64,000 bases of DNA from Pseudomonas syringae KCTC 12500 (GTDB taxonomy: Bacteria > Pseudomonadota > Gammaproteobacteria > Pseudomonadales > Pseudomonadaceae), in assembly GCF_000507185.2 (NCBI RefSeq), contig NZ_AYTM02000002.1, forward strand, positions 2,069,501 to 2,133,500, in the 5' to 3' direction. Of this stretch, positions 45,090-55,132 are shown piece after piece. Both the position numbers and the translations under genes were made by a program. The stretch's first letter is position 1; each line of letters starts with the position of its first letter. Under the pieces are notes generated by a model. The model saw only the letters and a program-made list of their open reading frames with translations, ran no database searches and was not told where the DNA came from.

Positions 45090-46109
45090 TCAGCTGCCCT
45101 CGGTGCCGTGTGCTTCTTCGAAGAAGAAATCCTTCCAGCTCGCCGCCTTGTTTTTCAACACGCCCAGCTCATGCAGTTTCTCGGCGTAGATGAAGGTGCG
45201 CTGCGGCGTGACGGTGAAGTCGATTTCCGGGTCGGCGACGATTTTCTCTACCAGTGGCAACGGCAGCTTCGATTGCTCGACGCGGATGTAGGTCTGCGCG
45301 GCAGCGGGCTTGTCGGCCTTGATGATCTTCTCGGCTTCAGCCAGCGCGTCGTAGAACGCCTTGTAGGTCTTGGGGTTTTTGTCGTGGAATTTCTCGGTGG
45401 TGTAGAGCACGTTGAACGTCGCCTGGCCGCCCAGCACGTCATAGGAACTGAGCACCTTATGGACGTTGGGGTTCTCCAGTTCCTGATACTGGAACGGCGG
45501 GCTGGAAAAGTGCGAGTTGATTTCCGAGCCACCGGCAATCAGCGCGGAAGTCGCATCCGGGTGCGCGAGGCTGACCGAGATGTTGTCGAATTTCTTGTAG
45601 TTGTCGTTACCGAACAGCTTGGCGGTTTCGATCTGCAAGGTGCGCGACTGGAAGCCCACGCCCGCAGCCGGTACGGCGATGCGGTCCTTGTCGGTGAAGT
45701 CCTTGAGAGTCTTGACGTTGGGGTTGTTGGTCAGCAGGTAATTGGGCATCGAACCCAGCGAGGCAATCGCCTTGACGTTCTGTTTGCCCTTGGTGCGGTC
45801 CCAGACGGTCAGCATCGGCGGCACGCCTGCCGACACCACGTCCAGTGCGCCGGCCAGCAGCGCTTCGTTCATCGCCGTGGCACCTGAGATGCTGTTCCAG
45901 TCGACCTCAATGTCCAGGCCCTGCTCCTTGCCGTGTTTCTCGATCAGTTTCTGATCGCGCACCACGTCGAGGATCAGGTAGCCGATGCCGAATTGCTGAG
46001 CGATGCTGATCTTGCCTTCAGCCTGAGCGCCGCCGCTGAGCAGCGCGCCAAACAAGCCGAGCGTCGCTGCCAACACAGTCAGTGCCGGGCGTTGAAATGC
46101 AGTATTCAT
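45090..46109 (-). CDS. ABC transporter substrate-binding protein, TauA/SsuA type
   Basis: A 339-residue periplasmic protein of the NitT/TauT family. The start is ATG 46109 (MNTAFQRPAL), with a signal peptide ending GGAQA/EGK. The pattern ISGATAMNEALLAGALDVVSAGVPPML is typical of sulfonate or alkyl-sulfate binding proteins. It is the last gene of a leftward unit: dioxygenase, ATPase, permease, binding protein. The ligand is probably the substrate of the linked dioxygenase, so a sulfonate or sulfate ester. Confidence 0.87.
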   Translation of the reverse strand: MNTAFQRPALTVLAATLGLFGALLSGGAQAEGKISIAQQFGIGYLILDVVRDQKLIEKHGKEQGLDIEVDWNSISGATAMNEALLAGALDVVSAGVPPMLTVWDRTKGKQNVKAIASLGSMPNYLLTNNPNVKTLKDFTDKDRIAVPAAGVGFQSRTLQIETAKLFGNDNYKKFDNISVSLAHPDATSALIAGGSEINSHFSSPPFQYQELENPNVHKVLSSYDVLGGQATFNVLYTTEKFHDKNPKTYKAFYDALAEAEKIIKADKPAAAQTYIRVEQSKLPLPLVEKIVADPEIDFTVTPQRTFIYAEKLHELGVLKNKAASWKDFFFEEAHGTEGS

Positions 46110-46147
46110 GTGGTTCTCACCCTGATTATTCAAAAAAAGACGGCGTT

Positions 46148-47014
46148 TCAACGCTGCATGCCCCAACGCTTGACGGTCAGGCGCTCGATGTTGGCGAACA
46201 GCAGGTTCTCGACCAGCAGGCCGATGAGGATCACCGCCGCCAGCCCCGCAAAAACCTTGTCGGTATACAGCTCGTTACGATTCTGGAAGATGTACCAGCC
46301 CAGACCGCCCTTGCCGGAGGACGCGCCAAACACCAGCCCGGCGGCGATCAGCGTGCGCCAGGCAAAGGCCCAGCCGATTTTCAGACCGGCGAGAATCGAT
46401 GGCAGGGCAGCAGGAATCAGGATGTGCCAGACAAAGCGCAGGCCTTTGAGACCATAGTTGCGCCCGGCCATGCGCTGGGTTTCCGAGACACCCAGAAAGC
46501 CCGCGTAAGTATTGAGCGCCAGTGCCCACAACACCGAATGCACCAGCACAAAGATCAGGCTGTTCTGACCCAGCCCGAACCACAGCAGCGCCAGCGGCAG
46601 CAGGGCAATGGCCGGCAGCGGGTTGAACATGGCCGTCAAGGTGCTGAGCAGGTCGCGGCCCAGTTGGGTGGACACTGCCAGGGTGGTCAGGGCGAACGCC
46701 AGCACGATGCCGATCAGGTAGCCCTGAATCAGCACGGTCAGGGAGATCCAGACCTTGCCCGGCAACTCACCGGAAATCAGCCCGTCATAAAAGGCGGCAG
46801 CCGTTTGTAGAAAGCTCGGCAACAGCAGGTCGTTGTTCTGCAGACGTGCGGCCAGTTCCCAGATCACCGCCAGGGCGATCATGATGACGCATTTGCGCAC
46901 CCAGCTCAGTTGCCAGATGCGCTGTGCCAGGGGCAGATCGCGGGCCAGGTCTTCCTGAGTGAAAGGCTCCAGCGTGATTTCATATTCTTCGCGAGCGGGA
47001 GGTGCGAGGCTCAT
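46148..47014 (-). CDS. ABC transporter permease, SsuC/TauC type
   Basis: A 288-residue inner-membrane permease with about six helices. The start is ATG 47014 (MSLAPPAREEY) after GCGGGAGGTGCGAGGCTC-like sequence. The EAA loop is RMAGRNYGLKGLRFVWHILIPAALPS. It lies 38 nt upstream of the binding-protein gene. A REP pair separates it from the ATPase gene, so it may have its own promoter or reduced expression. Confidence 0.88.
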   Translation of the reverse strand: MSLAPPAREEYEITLEPFTQEDLARDLPLAQRIWQLSWVRKCVIMIALAVIWELAARLQNNDLLLPSFLQTAAAFYDGLISGELPGKVWISLTVLIQGYLIGIVLAFALTTLAVSTQLGRDLLSTLTAMFNPLPAIALLPLALLWFGLGQNSLIFVLVHSVLWALALNTYAGFLGVSETQRMAGRNYGLKGLRFVWHILIPAALPSILAGLKIGWAFAWRTLIAAGLVFGASSGKGGLGWYIFQNRNELYTDKVFAGLAAVILIGLLVENLLFANIERLTVKRWGMQR

Positions 47015-47116
47015 GATTCGGGTTCTCGGTAGTCGTAAAAAGCGTATACAGAACGCTCTGGGAAGCGTTAATACGCACAGCATTCATTATTTAGCCTTTG
47101 ATTCTGCTCGCAGGGC

Positions 47117-47205
47117 GTGGAGCGAGTTTGTTCGCGAATGGGCCGTTACATTCTTAAAAGATGCATTGTCTGAACTACCGTCTTCGCGAACGAGTTCGCT
47201 CCTAC
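47117..47205. repeat. REP pair (inverted) inside the ABC transporter cluster
   Basis: A GTGGAGCGAGTTTGTTCGCG element at 47117-47138 faces its inverted copy at 47182-47205. It lies between the permease and ATPase genes of one transport system, so it interrupts an otherwise continuous operon. Confidence 0.85.
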
Positions 47206-47246
47206 GGCCTTCGGCCAGAATCAAAAACCTGTACCAGTGCGGCCAG

Positions 47247-48128
47247 TCAATAAGCAATCCGGATGTCCTGAAAATTCAGATCCTGCTCCACCGGCCCGGC
47301 CTCGCCCTCATCGAACAACAACCGATGAATACGCTGCGCGGTTTGCTGAAAGCCGACGCCGCCGAGACTTTTCAGGTCGTATTGATGGCTGTTGATTTCC
47401 GCCCGTACACGGCCCGGATGCGGCGACAGCAGCAGGATGCGGTTACCGACCACCAGCGCTTCTTCGATGGAGTGCGTGACGAACAGCAGCGTAAAGCGCA
47501 CCTCGTCCCACAGCTCCAGCAGCTCTTCCTGCATCTTGCGGCGGGTCAGTGCATCCAGCGCGGCGAACGGCTCATCCATCAGCAGGATTTTCGGCTGCAT
47601 GGCCAAGGCTCGGGCAATTGCTACACGGGCCTTCATGCCACCGGACAAGGTGTGCGGGTAGGCATCGGCAAACGCGCTGAGGCCGACCTTTTCCAGGTAA
47701 TAACGTGCGCGCTCCAGCGCTTCGGGGCGCTTCAGCGTGCGTGATGCCAGCAGCGGAAACATGACGTTCTCGATCACGGTTTTCCACGGTGGCAACTGGT
47801 CGAACTCCTGAAACACCACGATGCGGTCCGGGCCAGGCTCGGTGACCTGATGCCCCGCCAGGCGAATCTCGCCCTCACTGGGCGCGATGAAACCGGCCAC
47901 CGCCTTGAGCAGCGTCGACTTGCCGCAACCGGATGGGCCGAGCAGCACGAAACGATCGGCCGGATCGACTTCAAAACTGACCTGATGCGTCGCCCGCACC
48001 ACGCGTTCTGGCGTGCGGTATTCGAGGCTGACGCCGCGAACTTGCAACAAGGCTTCAGCAGTGGGCTGTGCAGCCGGTTGCGGTTGGGTGCTGGTGCTGG
48101 CCGTGTGGCCTTGCGCGACAGCATTCAT
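47247..48128 (-). CDS. ABC transporter ATPase, SsuB/TauB type
   Basis: A 293-residue ATPase. Walker A GPSGCGKST, signature LSGGMKAR, Walker B ILLMDEPFAALDAL and H-loop FVTHSIEE are intact. About 25 residues rich in Q, P, T and A precede the ABC domain. It starts 16 nt after the dioxygenase stop, and the two were probably transcribed together. Confidence 0.9.
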   Translation of the reverse strand: MNAVAQGHTASTSTQPQPAAQPTAEALLQVRGVSLEYRTPERVVRATHQVSFEVDPADRFVLLGPSGCGKSTLLKAVAGFIAPSEGEIRLAGHQVTEPGPDRIVVFQEFDQLPPWKTVIENVMFPLLASRTLKRPEALERARYYLEKVGLSAFADAYPHTLSGGMKARVAIARALAMQPKILLMDEPFAALDALTRRKMQEELLELWDEVRFTLLFVTHSIEEALVVGNRILLLSPHPGRVRAEINSHQYDLKSLGGVGFQQTAQRIHRLLFDEGEAGPVEQDLNFQDIRIAY

Positions 48129-48144
48129 GAACGGCTCTCCTGGA

Positions 48145-49041
48145 TCAAAATGGCGCGGTGCCTTGAATGGTCGTGCGATGCAGCTTGCGGCGCAGATGCG
48201 CCGGGCAGCCGGCAGCCAGATGGATCAGGGAACGGTTGTCCCAGAACACCATGTCGTTGGCCTGCCACTGGTGTCGATAAATGTGTTCGGGCTTCACGCT
48301 GTGCGCGTAAATCTCGTTGAGAATCTGACGGCTCTCGTCTTCCGGCAGACCGAGGATGCGCGTCGTGAAACCCTCGCTGACGAACAGCGCCTTGCGCCCG
48401 TTTTCAGGGTGGGTGCGAACGATCGGGTGGCTGACTTCGACCACCTGCGCCAGTTGCTCGGCGGTCAGGGTCGGACGCCAGTTGGCGGCGTTGTGGCCCT
48501 CGGCGTAGCGTGCGGTGTAACTGTGCACCGCTGAACGCCCTTCAACCGCATCGCGCAGGTGTTGCGGCAACGTTTCCCACGCCAGGTGCATATCTGCAAA
48601 CAGCGTATCGCCGCCTTCACTTGGCAGTTCCTGGGCGTACAACATCGAGCCCAGGCTCGGCAGCTCCTTGTAAGACAGGTCCGAATGCCAGTACTTGCCG
48701 GCATCGCCCAGGCCCACGGGCTTATCGTTCTCGACAATATTGGAGACGATCAAGATTTCCGGGTGGTTGGCCAACAGAAACTGCTTGAGCACATGGATCT
48801 GCAGCACCCCGAAGCGCCGGCTGAAATCGATCTGCTGCTGCGGCGTGATCTGCTGATCGCGGAACACCACCACATGGTGATCCAGATGTGCCTGATGCAC
48901 ACGAGCGAAGTCGGCATCGTTCAACGGCCTGGACAGATCCAGCCCAACGATTTCCGCGCCCACCTTTTCGGTGAATGGACGCACTTCGAAGGATTGCGAA
49001 GCAGGTTGAGCGGACAATGAAGCGAGGGAGGCTGCTGGCAT
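48145..49041 (-). CDS. TauD/TfdA-family 2-oxoglutarate dioxygenase
   Basis: A 298-residue Fe(II) enzyme that would hydroxylate a sulfonate or sulfate ester so that sulfite or sulfate is released. The iron ligands are H119 and D121 in YWHSDLSY and H274 in SLIHLA. R289 in HRTTI would bind 2-oxoglutarate. It is the first gene of the leftward transporter unit. TauD and AtsK are both family relatives; the substrate cannot be decided from sequence. A weak TATAGA box is seen on the minus strand at 49083-49088. Confidence 0.9.
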   Translation of the reverse strand: MPAASLASLSAQPASQSFEVRPFTEKVGAEIVGLDLSRPLNDADFARVHQAHLDHHVVVFRDQQITPQQQIDFSRRFGVLQIHVLKQFLLANHPEILIVSNIVENDKPVGLGDAGKYWHSDLSYKELPSLGSMLYAQELPSEGGDTLFADMHLAWETLPQHLRDAVEGRSAVHSYTARYAEGHNAANWRPTLTAEQLAQVVEVSHPIVRTHPENGRKALFVSEGFTTRILGLPEDESRQILNEIYAHSVKPEHIYRHQWQANDMVFWDNRSLIHLAAGCPAHLRRKLHRTTIQGTAPF

Positions 49042-49259
49042 GAGAACTCCGACTCCAGAACAGTGTGACTGAAAGACGAAACTCTATAGGTATAAGAAAG
49101 AGAATTTAAATACCGTTGAGGAATAACGATAGCGCCGAATATTTCATGCGGGTGCCTCGCAGGCCCAATCCAGCATAAATGTGTCATGACAGTTACATCG
49201 AAGTGTCAGAACGGCTTGCTAGGGTCGGCGCCTTATTCGACCTGAGTGAAGCGCCCGCT

Positions 49260-52200
49260 ATGCGATCCAATAAACCGGTTGTCCATGTAATGGTGTCGTC
49301 ATTGATACTGTCGCTGCTTGCCGTCTCGGTTCAGGCTGCGAGCCGTGCCAATGACAATCGTATAAACGGTGTCGATCTGCTCTCCGGGTTCAATACCCTG
49401 TGGACAACCGGCGCAACCTGGGACACCGGCACGCCCACCGCCCTCGGCCAGAGCCTGCTTCGGCGCAACCTGCAGATCGTGGTCGACCGCGCCAACTCGC
49501 GCACGCTGGCGCAGGAAACCGCCGCCTACTTCGATGACCGCCGCGACCAGAGCTACAGCGCCATCAGCGGCCTGGGCTCGCTGAGCGATGCTTACAAAGC
49601 CGGCGCGGGCGCGTTCACGACCATCACGCAATTCGACGACAGCAACAAAACCGTCAAGTACGACGACAAAGGCAATGGCGCAGGCAGTTCGTCTTCAGCG
49701 CTGGGCAAGGTGGTCGATCTGGTCGGCGCCGTGCGCAACGATGCCTCCACGACTCCGGCCAAGTCCCACTATCTGTATCCACGGCCATGGCGGCAGAGCC
49801 TCGACGGACAGAGCCTGGCATTCGTCGTCGCGCCCTCCCTGCGCCCGGCCGAAAGCACCACGCCGGCCAGTGACTCGGGTTTCCCCAGCGGTCACACCAA
49901 CGCCGCTTACCTGTCAGCCTACGCCTTGGCCTACGCGATCCCGGAGCGGTTCAGCGAGCTGATGCTGCGTGCTTCGGAGATCGGCGACAACCGCATCGAA
50001 GCGGGCATGCACTCGCCCTTCGACGTGATGGGCGGGCGAATCACGGCGACCTATTTCGCAATCGACAATCTGTCCAATTCCGCCAACACGCAATTGCGCG
50101 CCGATGCTCGCGCACAGGCGCTGGCCTATTTCACTGCTCAGTGCGGCGGCGACGTCAACAATTGCATGACGGCCATCGACCCGGCCACCGACCGCACTTC
50201 CCAGCACGCACAGGACAAGGCGCTGTACACCGCGCGCATGACCTACGGCTTCGACCCGGTCGGCCCGACCAACCTCGCCCCGGTCGTGCCAACCAACGCT
50301 GAAGTGCTGCTGGAAACACGCTTCCCGTACCTGGACGCCAGCCAGCGCCGCGAGATTCTGGCGACCACTGAACTGTCGTCGGGCTACGCAGTGATCGATC
50401 AGTCAGGTGGCTACGGTCGCCTGAACCTGTATGCCGCAGGCGATGGTTACGGCGCGTTCAATTCCAACGTCACCGTCAACATGAACGCCAGCCTGGGCGG
50501 CTATAACGCCATCGACGCCTGGCGCAACGACATCAGCGGCAGCGGCGCACTGATCAAGAACGGTACGGGCAACCTGATCCTGACCGGCAACAACACCTAC
50601 TCGGGCGGCACGCTGATCAACGGCGGCACCCTGACCGGTCATGCCCAGGCCTTCGGCAGCGGCACGATCACCGATAACGCAACGCTGGTGGTCGATCAGT
50701 CCACCAACGACACCCTCGCCAACACCCTGACCGGCAACGGTGCGCTGATCAAACGCGGTATCGGATCGCTGAACCTGACCGGCAACAGCAGCCTGTCCGG
50801 CGCGACGACCGTGCAGGCCGGTCGCCTGGCAGTGAATGGCAACCTCGGTAACTCCATCGTCAGCGTGCAGCAAGGCGCAACGCTGGGTGGCAACGGCACC
50901 GTCGGCGGCATCAACGTCGCTCAGGGCGGCGTGGTCGCACCGGGTAATTCGGTCGGGCAACTGAACGTCAATGGTGACGTCAACCTGGCTCAGGGTTCGG
51001 TTTATCAAGTGGAGTCGGACGCCAGTGGCAAAGCCGACCGCATCGTCGCCAGCGGCCGCGCGACGATCAATAACAGCACGCTGTCACTCGTCGAGGGCGG
51101 TAACTGGCTGGTCGCCAGCCGTTACTCGATCCTCTCCGCAGCCGGTGGCGTGAGCGGTGCATTTGCCGCCGTACAAACCAACTTCGCGTTCCTTACCCCG
51201 ACGCTGAACTACACCGCTACCGATGTCGGGCTGACGCTGGATCGCAACGCACAAACCTTCGCCAGCCTGGCGGCCACGCGCAACGCCAAGGCGGTCGCGC
51301 AGGGGCTGGACAGCGCGGGCGCAGGCAACGCGCTGTGGCGGCAGGTGGTGCAGGACGACGCCTCGACGGCGCAGGCCACGTTCAGCGCGCTGTCCAACGA
51401 GCTGCATGCATCGACGCAGTCTGCACTGATCGAAGACAGCCGGCTGGTGCGCAATGCCATGAACGATCGCATGCAACAAGCGCAATCCGCACAGGCATTC
51501 GGCAGCACCACGCAAACCCTCGCCGGTGACGCCTCGCGCGGTGTGGTGTGGACCCAGGCCATCGGCGCGACCGGTCAGACCGACAGCAGCCGCGACGCCT
51601 CAGGCCTCGAAACCCGCACCAGCGGCCTGTTGTTCGGCGCCGACGTACCGCTCGACGACACTTGGCGTGTAGGTGCATTGGCAGGCTTCAGCAACAGCAG
51701 CTTCGACCTGCGCCACGCGTCCGGCTCGACCGACAGCGACAACTATCATCTGGGTGTCTACGGCGGCGCGAAGTGGGGCCAACTGGGCCTGCGCCTCGGC
51801 GCGGTACACACCTGGCATGAGCTGACCGCCAAGCGCACGCTGGACCTGCCGGGCTCGTCCGAGCACTTCAAGGAAGACTACAAGGCAGCGACCAATCAGG
51901 TCTTCGGCGAACTGGGCTACACCCTGGAAATGGGCAACGCACAGCTTGAACCCTTCGCCAACCTGGCGCACGTACGCCTGGACACCGACGCCTTCGACGA
52001 GAACAGCAACGCCATCAGCCTGCAGAACAAATCCCAGGACAACCACATCACCTTCAGCACCCTGGGCCTGCGTGCAGCGACCCGCCTGAACGCTGGCAGC
52101 GTCGTGATCAAACCCAACGCCACACTGGGCTGGCGTCGCGCCTACGGCGACGTCACCCCGGAAAGCCGCTCGGCCTTCAGCGGCGGCAGCACCTTCGAAC

Positions 52201-52358
52201 TCTCCGGCGCCCCAATCGCCCGCAGCGCAGCGGTGCTCGGCGCAGGTGTCGACCTGGGGTTGAGCGATACCTTGAGCGTAGGCCTGAGCTACGACGGTCA
52301 GGTGAGCAACGACGCATCGGATCAGTCGTTGAATGCTCGGGTGACATTGGCGTTTTAA
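49260..52358 (+). CDS. Autotransporter with PAP2-type acid phosphatase passenger
   Basis: A 1032-residue type V secreted protein. I start at ATG 49260 (MRSNKPVVHV), which begins the signal peptide (residues 1-26, ending VQA). The passenger has the complete phosphatase signature: K168-x6-R175-P176, P209-S-G-H212, and R245-x5-H251-xxx-D255. Residues about 430-560 carry two autotransporter-associated repeats (GSGALIKNGTGNLILTGNNTYSGGT and GNGALIKRGIGSLNLTG). The last 280 residues form the beta-barrel and end in phenylalanine. It would expose or release a phosphatase at the cell surface. The neighbours give no clear functional link. Confidence 0.93.
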   Translation: MRSNKPVVHVMVSSLILSLLAVSVQAASRANDNRINGVDLLSGFNTLWTTGATWDTGTPTALGQSLLRRNLQIVVDRANSRTLAQETAAYFDDRRDQSYSAISGLGSLSDAYKAGAGAFTTITQFDDSNKTVKYDDKGNGAGSSSSALGKVVDLVGAVRNDASTTPAKSHYLYPRPWRQSLDGQSLAFVVAPSLRPAESTTPASDSGFPSGHTNAAYLSAYALAYAIPERFSELMLRASEIGDNRIEAGMHSPFDVMGGRITATYFAIDNLSNSANTQLRADARAQALAYFTAQCGGDVNNCMTAIDPATDRTSQHAQDKALYTARMTYGFDPVGPTNLAPVVPTNAEVLLETRFPYLDASQRREILATTELSSGYAVIDQSGGYGRLNLYAAGDGYGAFNSNVTVNMNASLGGYNAIDAWRNDISGSGALIKNGTGNLILTGNNTYSGGTLINGGTLTGHAQAFGSGTITDNATLVVDQSTNDTLANTLTGNGALIKRGIGSLNLTGNSSLSGATTVQAGRLAVNGNLGNSIVSVQQGATLGGNGTVGGINVAQGGVVAPGNSVGQLNVNGDVNLAQGSVYQVESDASGKADRIVASGRATINNSTLSLVEGGNWLVASRYSILSAAGGVSGAFAAVQTNFAFLTPTLNYTATDVGLTLDRNAQTFASLAATRNAKAVAQGLDSAGAGNALWRQVVQDDASTAQATFSALSNELHASTQSALIEDSRLVRNAMNDRMQQAQSAQAFGSTTQTLAGDASRGVVWTQAIGATGQTDSSRDASGLETRTSGLLFGADVPLDDTWRVGALAGFSNSSFDLRHASGSTDSDNYHLGVYGGAKWGQLGLRLGAVHTWHELTAKRTLDLPGSSEHFKEDYKAATNQVFGELGYTLEMGNAQLEPFANLAHVRLDTDAFDENSNAISLQNKSQDNHITFSTLGLRAATRLNAGSVVIKPNATLGWRRAYGDVTPESRSAFSGGSTFELSGAPIARSAAVLGAGVDLGLSDTLSVGLSYDGQVSNDASDQSLNARVTLAF

Positions 52359-52473
52359 GGCTGAAGCGGCGGCTGCTCTCTGTAGGGGCGGAGAGCAGCC
52401 TGCCGAAGTTATCAGGGGGTCTGAGCGCGCTTGCGTTGACCCTCAATTCCATCACACTCCAACCCTCTCGCTT

Positions 52474-53700
52474 TCATTTCCCGGCCTCCCGATCAGCCTC
52501 AACAATCGGGGTCGGGAATGGGCTGCGTGCCTTTGCAAACCACCACAGGGCACCCGCCCCGATAACGCTCGTCAGCACGGCCAAACTCAGGATGACCTGG
52601 CGAATGCCCAGGGGCGCTGCGAGCAGGGCCACCAGCAAACCCGCCAGAGGCTGCGACAGGTTGTTGAGCAACGTGATCACGCCCACCGTCTTTCCGAAGT
52701 CCTGAGGCGGTATCACCCGCTGCCGGAGGGTGCGCATGTAGACGTTGAACATCTTGTCGAAGCCGACGATCAACAGAAACCCCAGCGCATAGCCAATCAG
52801 GTTCGGGCTCACGGCGCTGATGAATGCCCCTGTCGAGATCATCGAAAAGCCGACGCCACCCAGCACGCGCATAGGCAGAGCCACGCGGGCCAGGAAGAAC
52901 AGGATCACGATGGTCGTCACCGCACCCGCCGCCTGCAGGCCGGCGTAGCTGTCTTTGCCGGCGCTGTACTCTCCGATCACCATGGCTGCCGAGGTCGCCA
53001 GCGTGACGCCGACGATCAGGTTGACGCCGACTGCCAGCGTGATGATCTTTTTCAATTCCGCCAGGCTGCGGATATGCCCGAACGCAATCCGCAATGGCTG
53101 CAGCCAGATGTCCTGATGCTGCTCGAACACCTCCAGCGTGATACGGCTGAGACGTTGCCACGCGAGCATGCTCAGGTCTGCCAGCAGAAACAGGCCAGCG
53201 GTCAACAGTACGACCCAGTGCCAGGCCCACACTTCAAGCACCAGTGCCGCGACCAAGGGCCCGAGAACCAGCCCGGACTGGTCGGCGATCTGGGAATAGG
53301 ACAACGTTCTGGTGTAGCTGTAGTGCTGAAAGATATGCGGCATGAGCACTTCGCGCGCCATGATGCCTTGCGTGGTCAGCACCCCGCACAATGCCGACAG
53401 CACCACCAGCCATCCGATACCGCCAAAGATGGCGTAGAGCACCATCGCCAGCACGCACAGCGATGCCCGGTAGATCTGGCTGATATGCAGAATTTTGACT
53501 GGCGGGCATTTGTCGCAGAGGGCACCACACAACGGAAACGCGAGAAACCTCGGCAGCGATTCGACGAAAAACGCCAGCCCGGCCCACGATGCGCTGTTGG
53601 TGGTCTGAAACACCACCAGCGGCACAATGAACAACAGAATCTGATCCGCCAGCCTGGACAGGAAAAGCGAGACGAAGAAAGCGAGGTAATCCTTACGCAT
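52474..53700 (-). CDS. MFS transporter, EntS-like
   Basis: A 408-residue major facilitator with about twelve hydrophobic segments. The N-terminus FFVSLFLSRLADQILLFIVPLVVFQTT and LPRFLAFPLCGALCDKCP (the loop 2-3 motif) resemble the drug/siderophore exporter branch (EntS/MefA type). It is convergent with the autotransporter and divergent from the lipase gene. The substrate is unknown. Confidence 0.83.
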   Translation of the reverse strand: MRKDYLAFFVSLFLSRLADQILLFIVPLVVFQTTNSASWAGLAFFVESLPRFLAFPLCGALCDKCPPVKILHISQIYRASLCVLAMVLYAIFGGIGWLVVLSALCGVLTTQGIMAREVLMPHIFQHYSYTRTLSYSQIADQSGLVLGPLVAALVLEVWAWHWVVLLTAGLFLLADLSMLAWQRLSRITLEVFEQHQDIWLQPLRIAFGHIRSLAELKKIITLAVGVNLIVGVTLATSAAMVIGEYSAGKDSYAGLQAAGAVTTIVILFFLARVALPMRVLGGVGFSMISTGAFISAVSPNLIGYALGFLLIVGFDKMFNVYMRTLRQRVIPPQDFGKTVGVITLLNNLSQPLAGLLVALLAAPLGIRQVILSLAVLTSVIGAGALWWFAKARSPFPTPIVEADREAGK

Positions 53701-53878
53701 GGAAAACTCCTATAGGCCGGGGCGTACATCGCGATTAACCGAGCCAGGCGTTGGAGCTTATTGGATTTACGATTTTAATGCTGGCGGCGCTCGCTACAGT
53801 TAGTATTCCTCAGGTCATACCTGGCTTGATACATCCATGCTGAGACGCCCTCTCCTGTGAGCTCGTGGAGAAATACTG

Positions 53879-55132
53879 ATGAACTCATCGCCAAGGTCCT
53901 CGGCCATTCTGGCCATCCTGTTGACGGTCCTGCTCGCAGGTTGCAGCGCCGCGCCAGGGTCTGCCAGGCCATCTGTTAATGCGACCAGATATGGCGAGGG
54001 CGGTGTTCCTGCCTTTTACACATGGCCGGATAAAGTGCCGCCGACACCGGGCCGACTGCTGCGCTCCGAACCGCTGACGGACAAGCAGAGTCTCGAAAAT
54101 GCCGGACAGAATGTCCGCATCCTGTACACCTCAACAGACGGGCTCAACAATCAGCCAGTCGCAGTGTCAGGTGCTCTGTTCATGCCCAGAGGTAAGTCGC
54201 CAAAGGGCGGATGGCCACTGATGGCGTGGGCGCACGGTACTGTCGGTAGCGCGGACATCTGTGCGCCTTCATTCACAGGGCGCAGTGATCGCGATACGCG
54301 CTACCTGAATGAATGGCTTGGCCGGGGTTATGCGATTGTGGCTACTGACTATGAGGGTTTGGGGACGCCGGGGCTGCATCCGTTCGGGCTGAGCAGTCCG
54401 CTGGCATATGGTGTGCTCGACAGCATTCGCGCCGTTCAAGGTGCTGGGTTCAAGCTGTCTTCGCGGGTGGTTGTGTTTGGGCAGTCCCAGGGTGGCCGTG
54501 CCGCTTTCGCTACGGCCGTGTATCAGAAGACTTACGCGCCCGAATTGAACATTGTCGGTGTGGTCGCGACCGGGACGCCTTATCCGATGGCTCAATTGCA
54601 TGAGAAACATACCGGACCGGATAACTTCCGCGATCAGGTCTCGCCGTCGCTGGCCTACAACCTGTTGCGATTGAGTACCGCCGCGCTGATCAACCCGTTG
54701 CTGCATCCCGCCGATTACCTGAGCGACCGCGCGAAGCCCGCGTTTGAAACCAGCCAGCGTGAATGCCTGCAAGCCATCGAGCGCAAGGTGGTCGCGGATG
54801 GACTGACGTTCAACAACAGTTTCAAACGCTCACCCGAGAAAGCACTGGATCAGGTCAATCGCCATTCGGACTACCCGACGGTAAAGTCGGACATTCCGGT
54901 ATTTATCGGTACCGGGGGCAAGGACGTCATCTCACCTGTTCGCAGCCAGATCGCGCTGGTCAAGGACGCGTGCAGGGCAGGCGACCGCATCGAATGGCAT
55001 TACTACCCGCAACTGGATCACTCCGGCGCAGTGAATGGCTCACTGCCGGACTCGACACGTTTTGTCGAGAAAGCATTTTCGGGGGAGTTTATGACGGGGA
55101 ATTGTGGGGAGACGCAGAGCGTCGCACGATAG
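53879..55132 (+). CDS. Secretory lipase-like lipoprotein hydrolase
   Basis: A 417-residue alpha/beta-hydrolase. The signal peptide ends in the lipobox LLAGC (Cys22). The nucleophile elbow is GQSQGG with Ser203, WAHGTVGSADICAP holds the oxyanion region, and the acid and histidine lie near GTGGKDVISP and QLDHSG. The fold resembles the LIP/secretory lipase family. The last eight residues (GETQSVAR) are encoded by a dispersed repeat (GACGCAGAGCGTC), so the C-terminus appears altered. The substrate is not known. Confidence 0.85.
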   Translation: MNSSPRSSAILAILLTVLLAGCSAAPGSARPSVNATRYGEGGVPAFYTWPDKVPPTPGRLLRSEPLTDKQSLENAGQNVRILYTSTDGLNNQPVAVSGALFMPRGKSPKGGWPLMAWAHGTVGSADICAPSFTGRSDRDTRYLNEWLGRGYAIVATDYEGLGTPGLHPFGLSSPLAYGVLDSIRAVQGAGFKLSSRVVVFGQSQGGRAAFATAVYQKTYAPELNIVGVVATGTPYPMAQLHEKHTGPDNFRDQVSPSLAYNLLRLSTAALINPLLHPADYLSDRAKPAFETSQRECLQAIERKVVADGLTFNNSFKRSPEKALDQVNRHSDYPTVKSDIPVFIGTGGKDVISPVRSQIALVKDACRAGDRIEWHYYPQLDHSGAVNGSLPDSTRFVEKAFSGEFMTGNCGETQSVAR

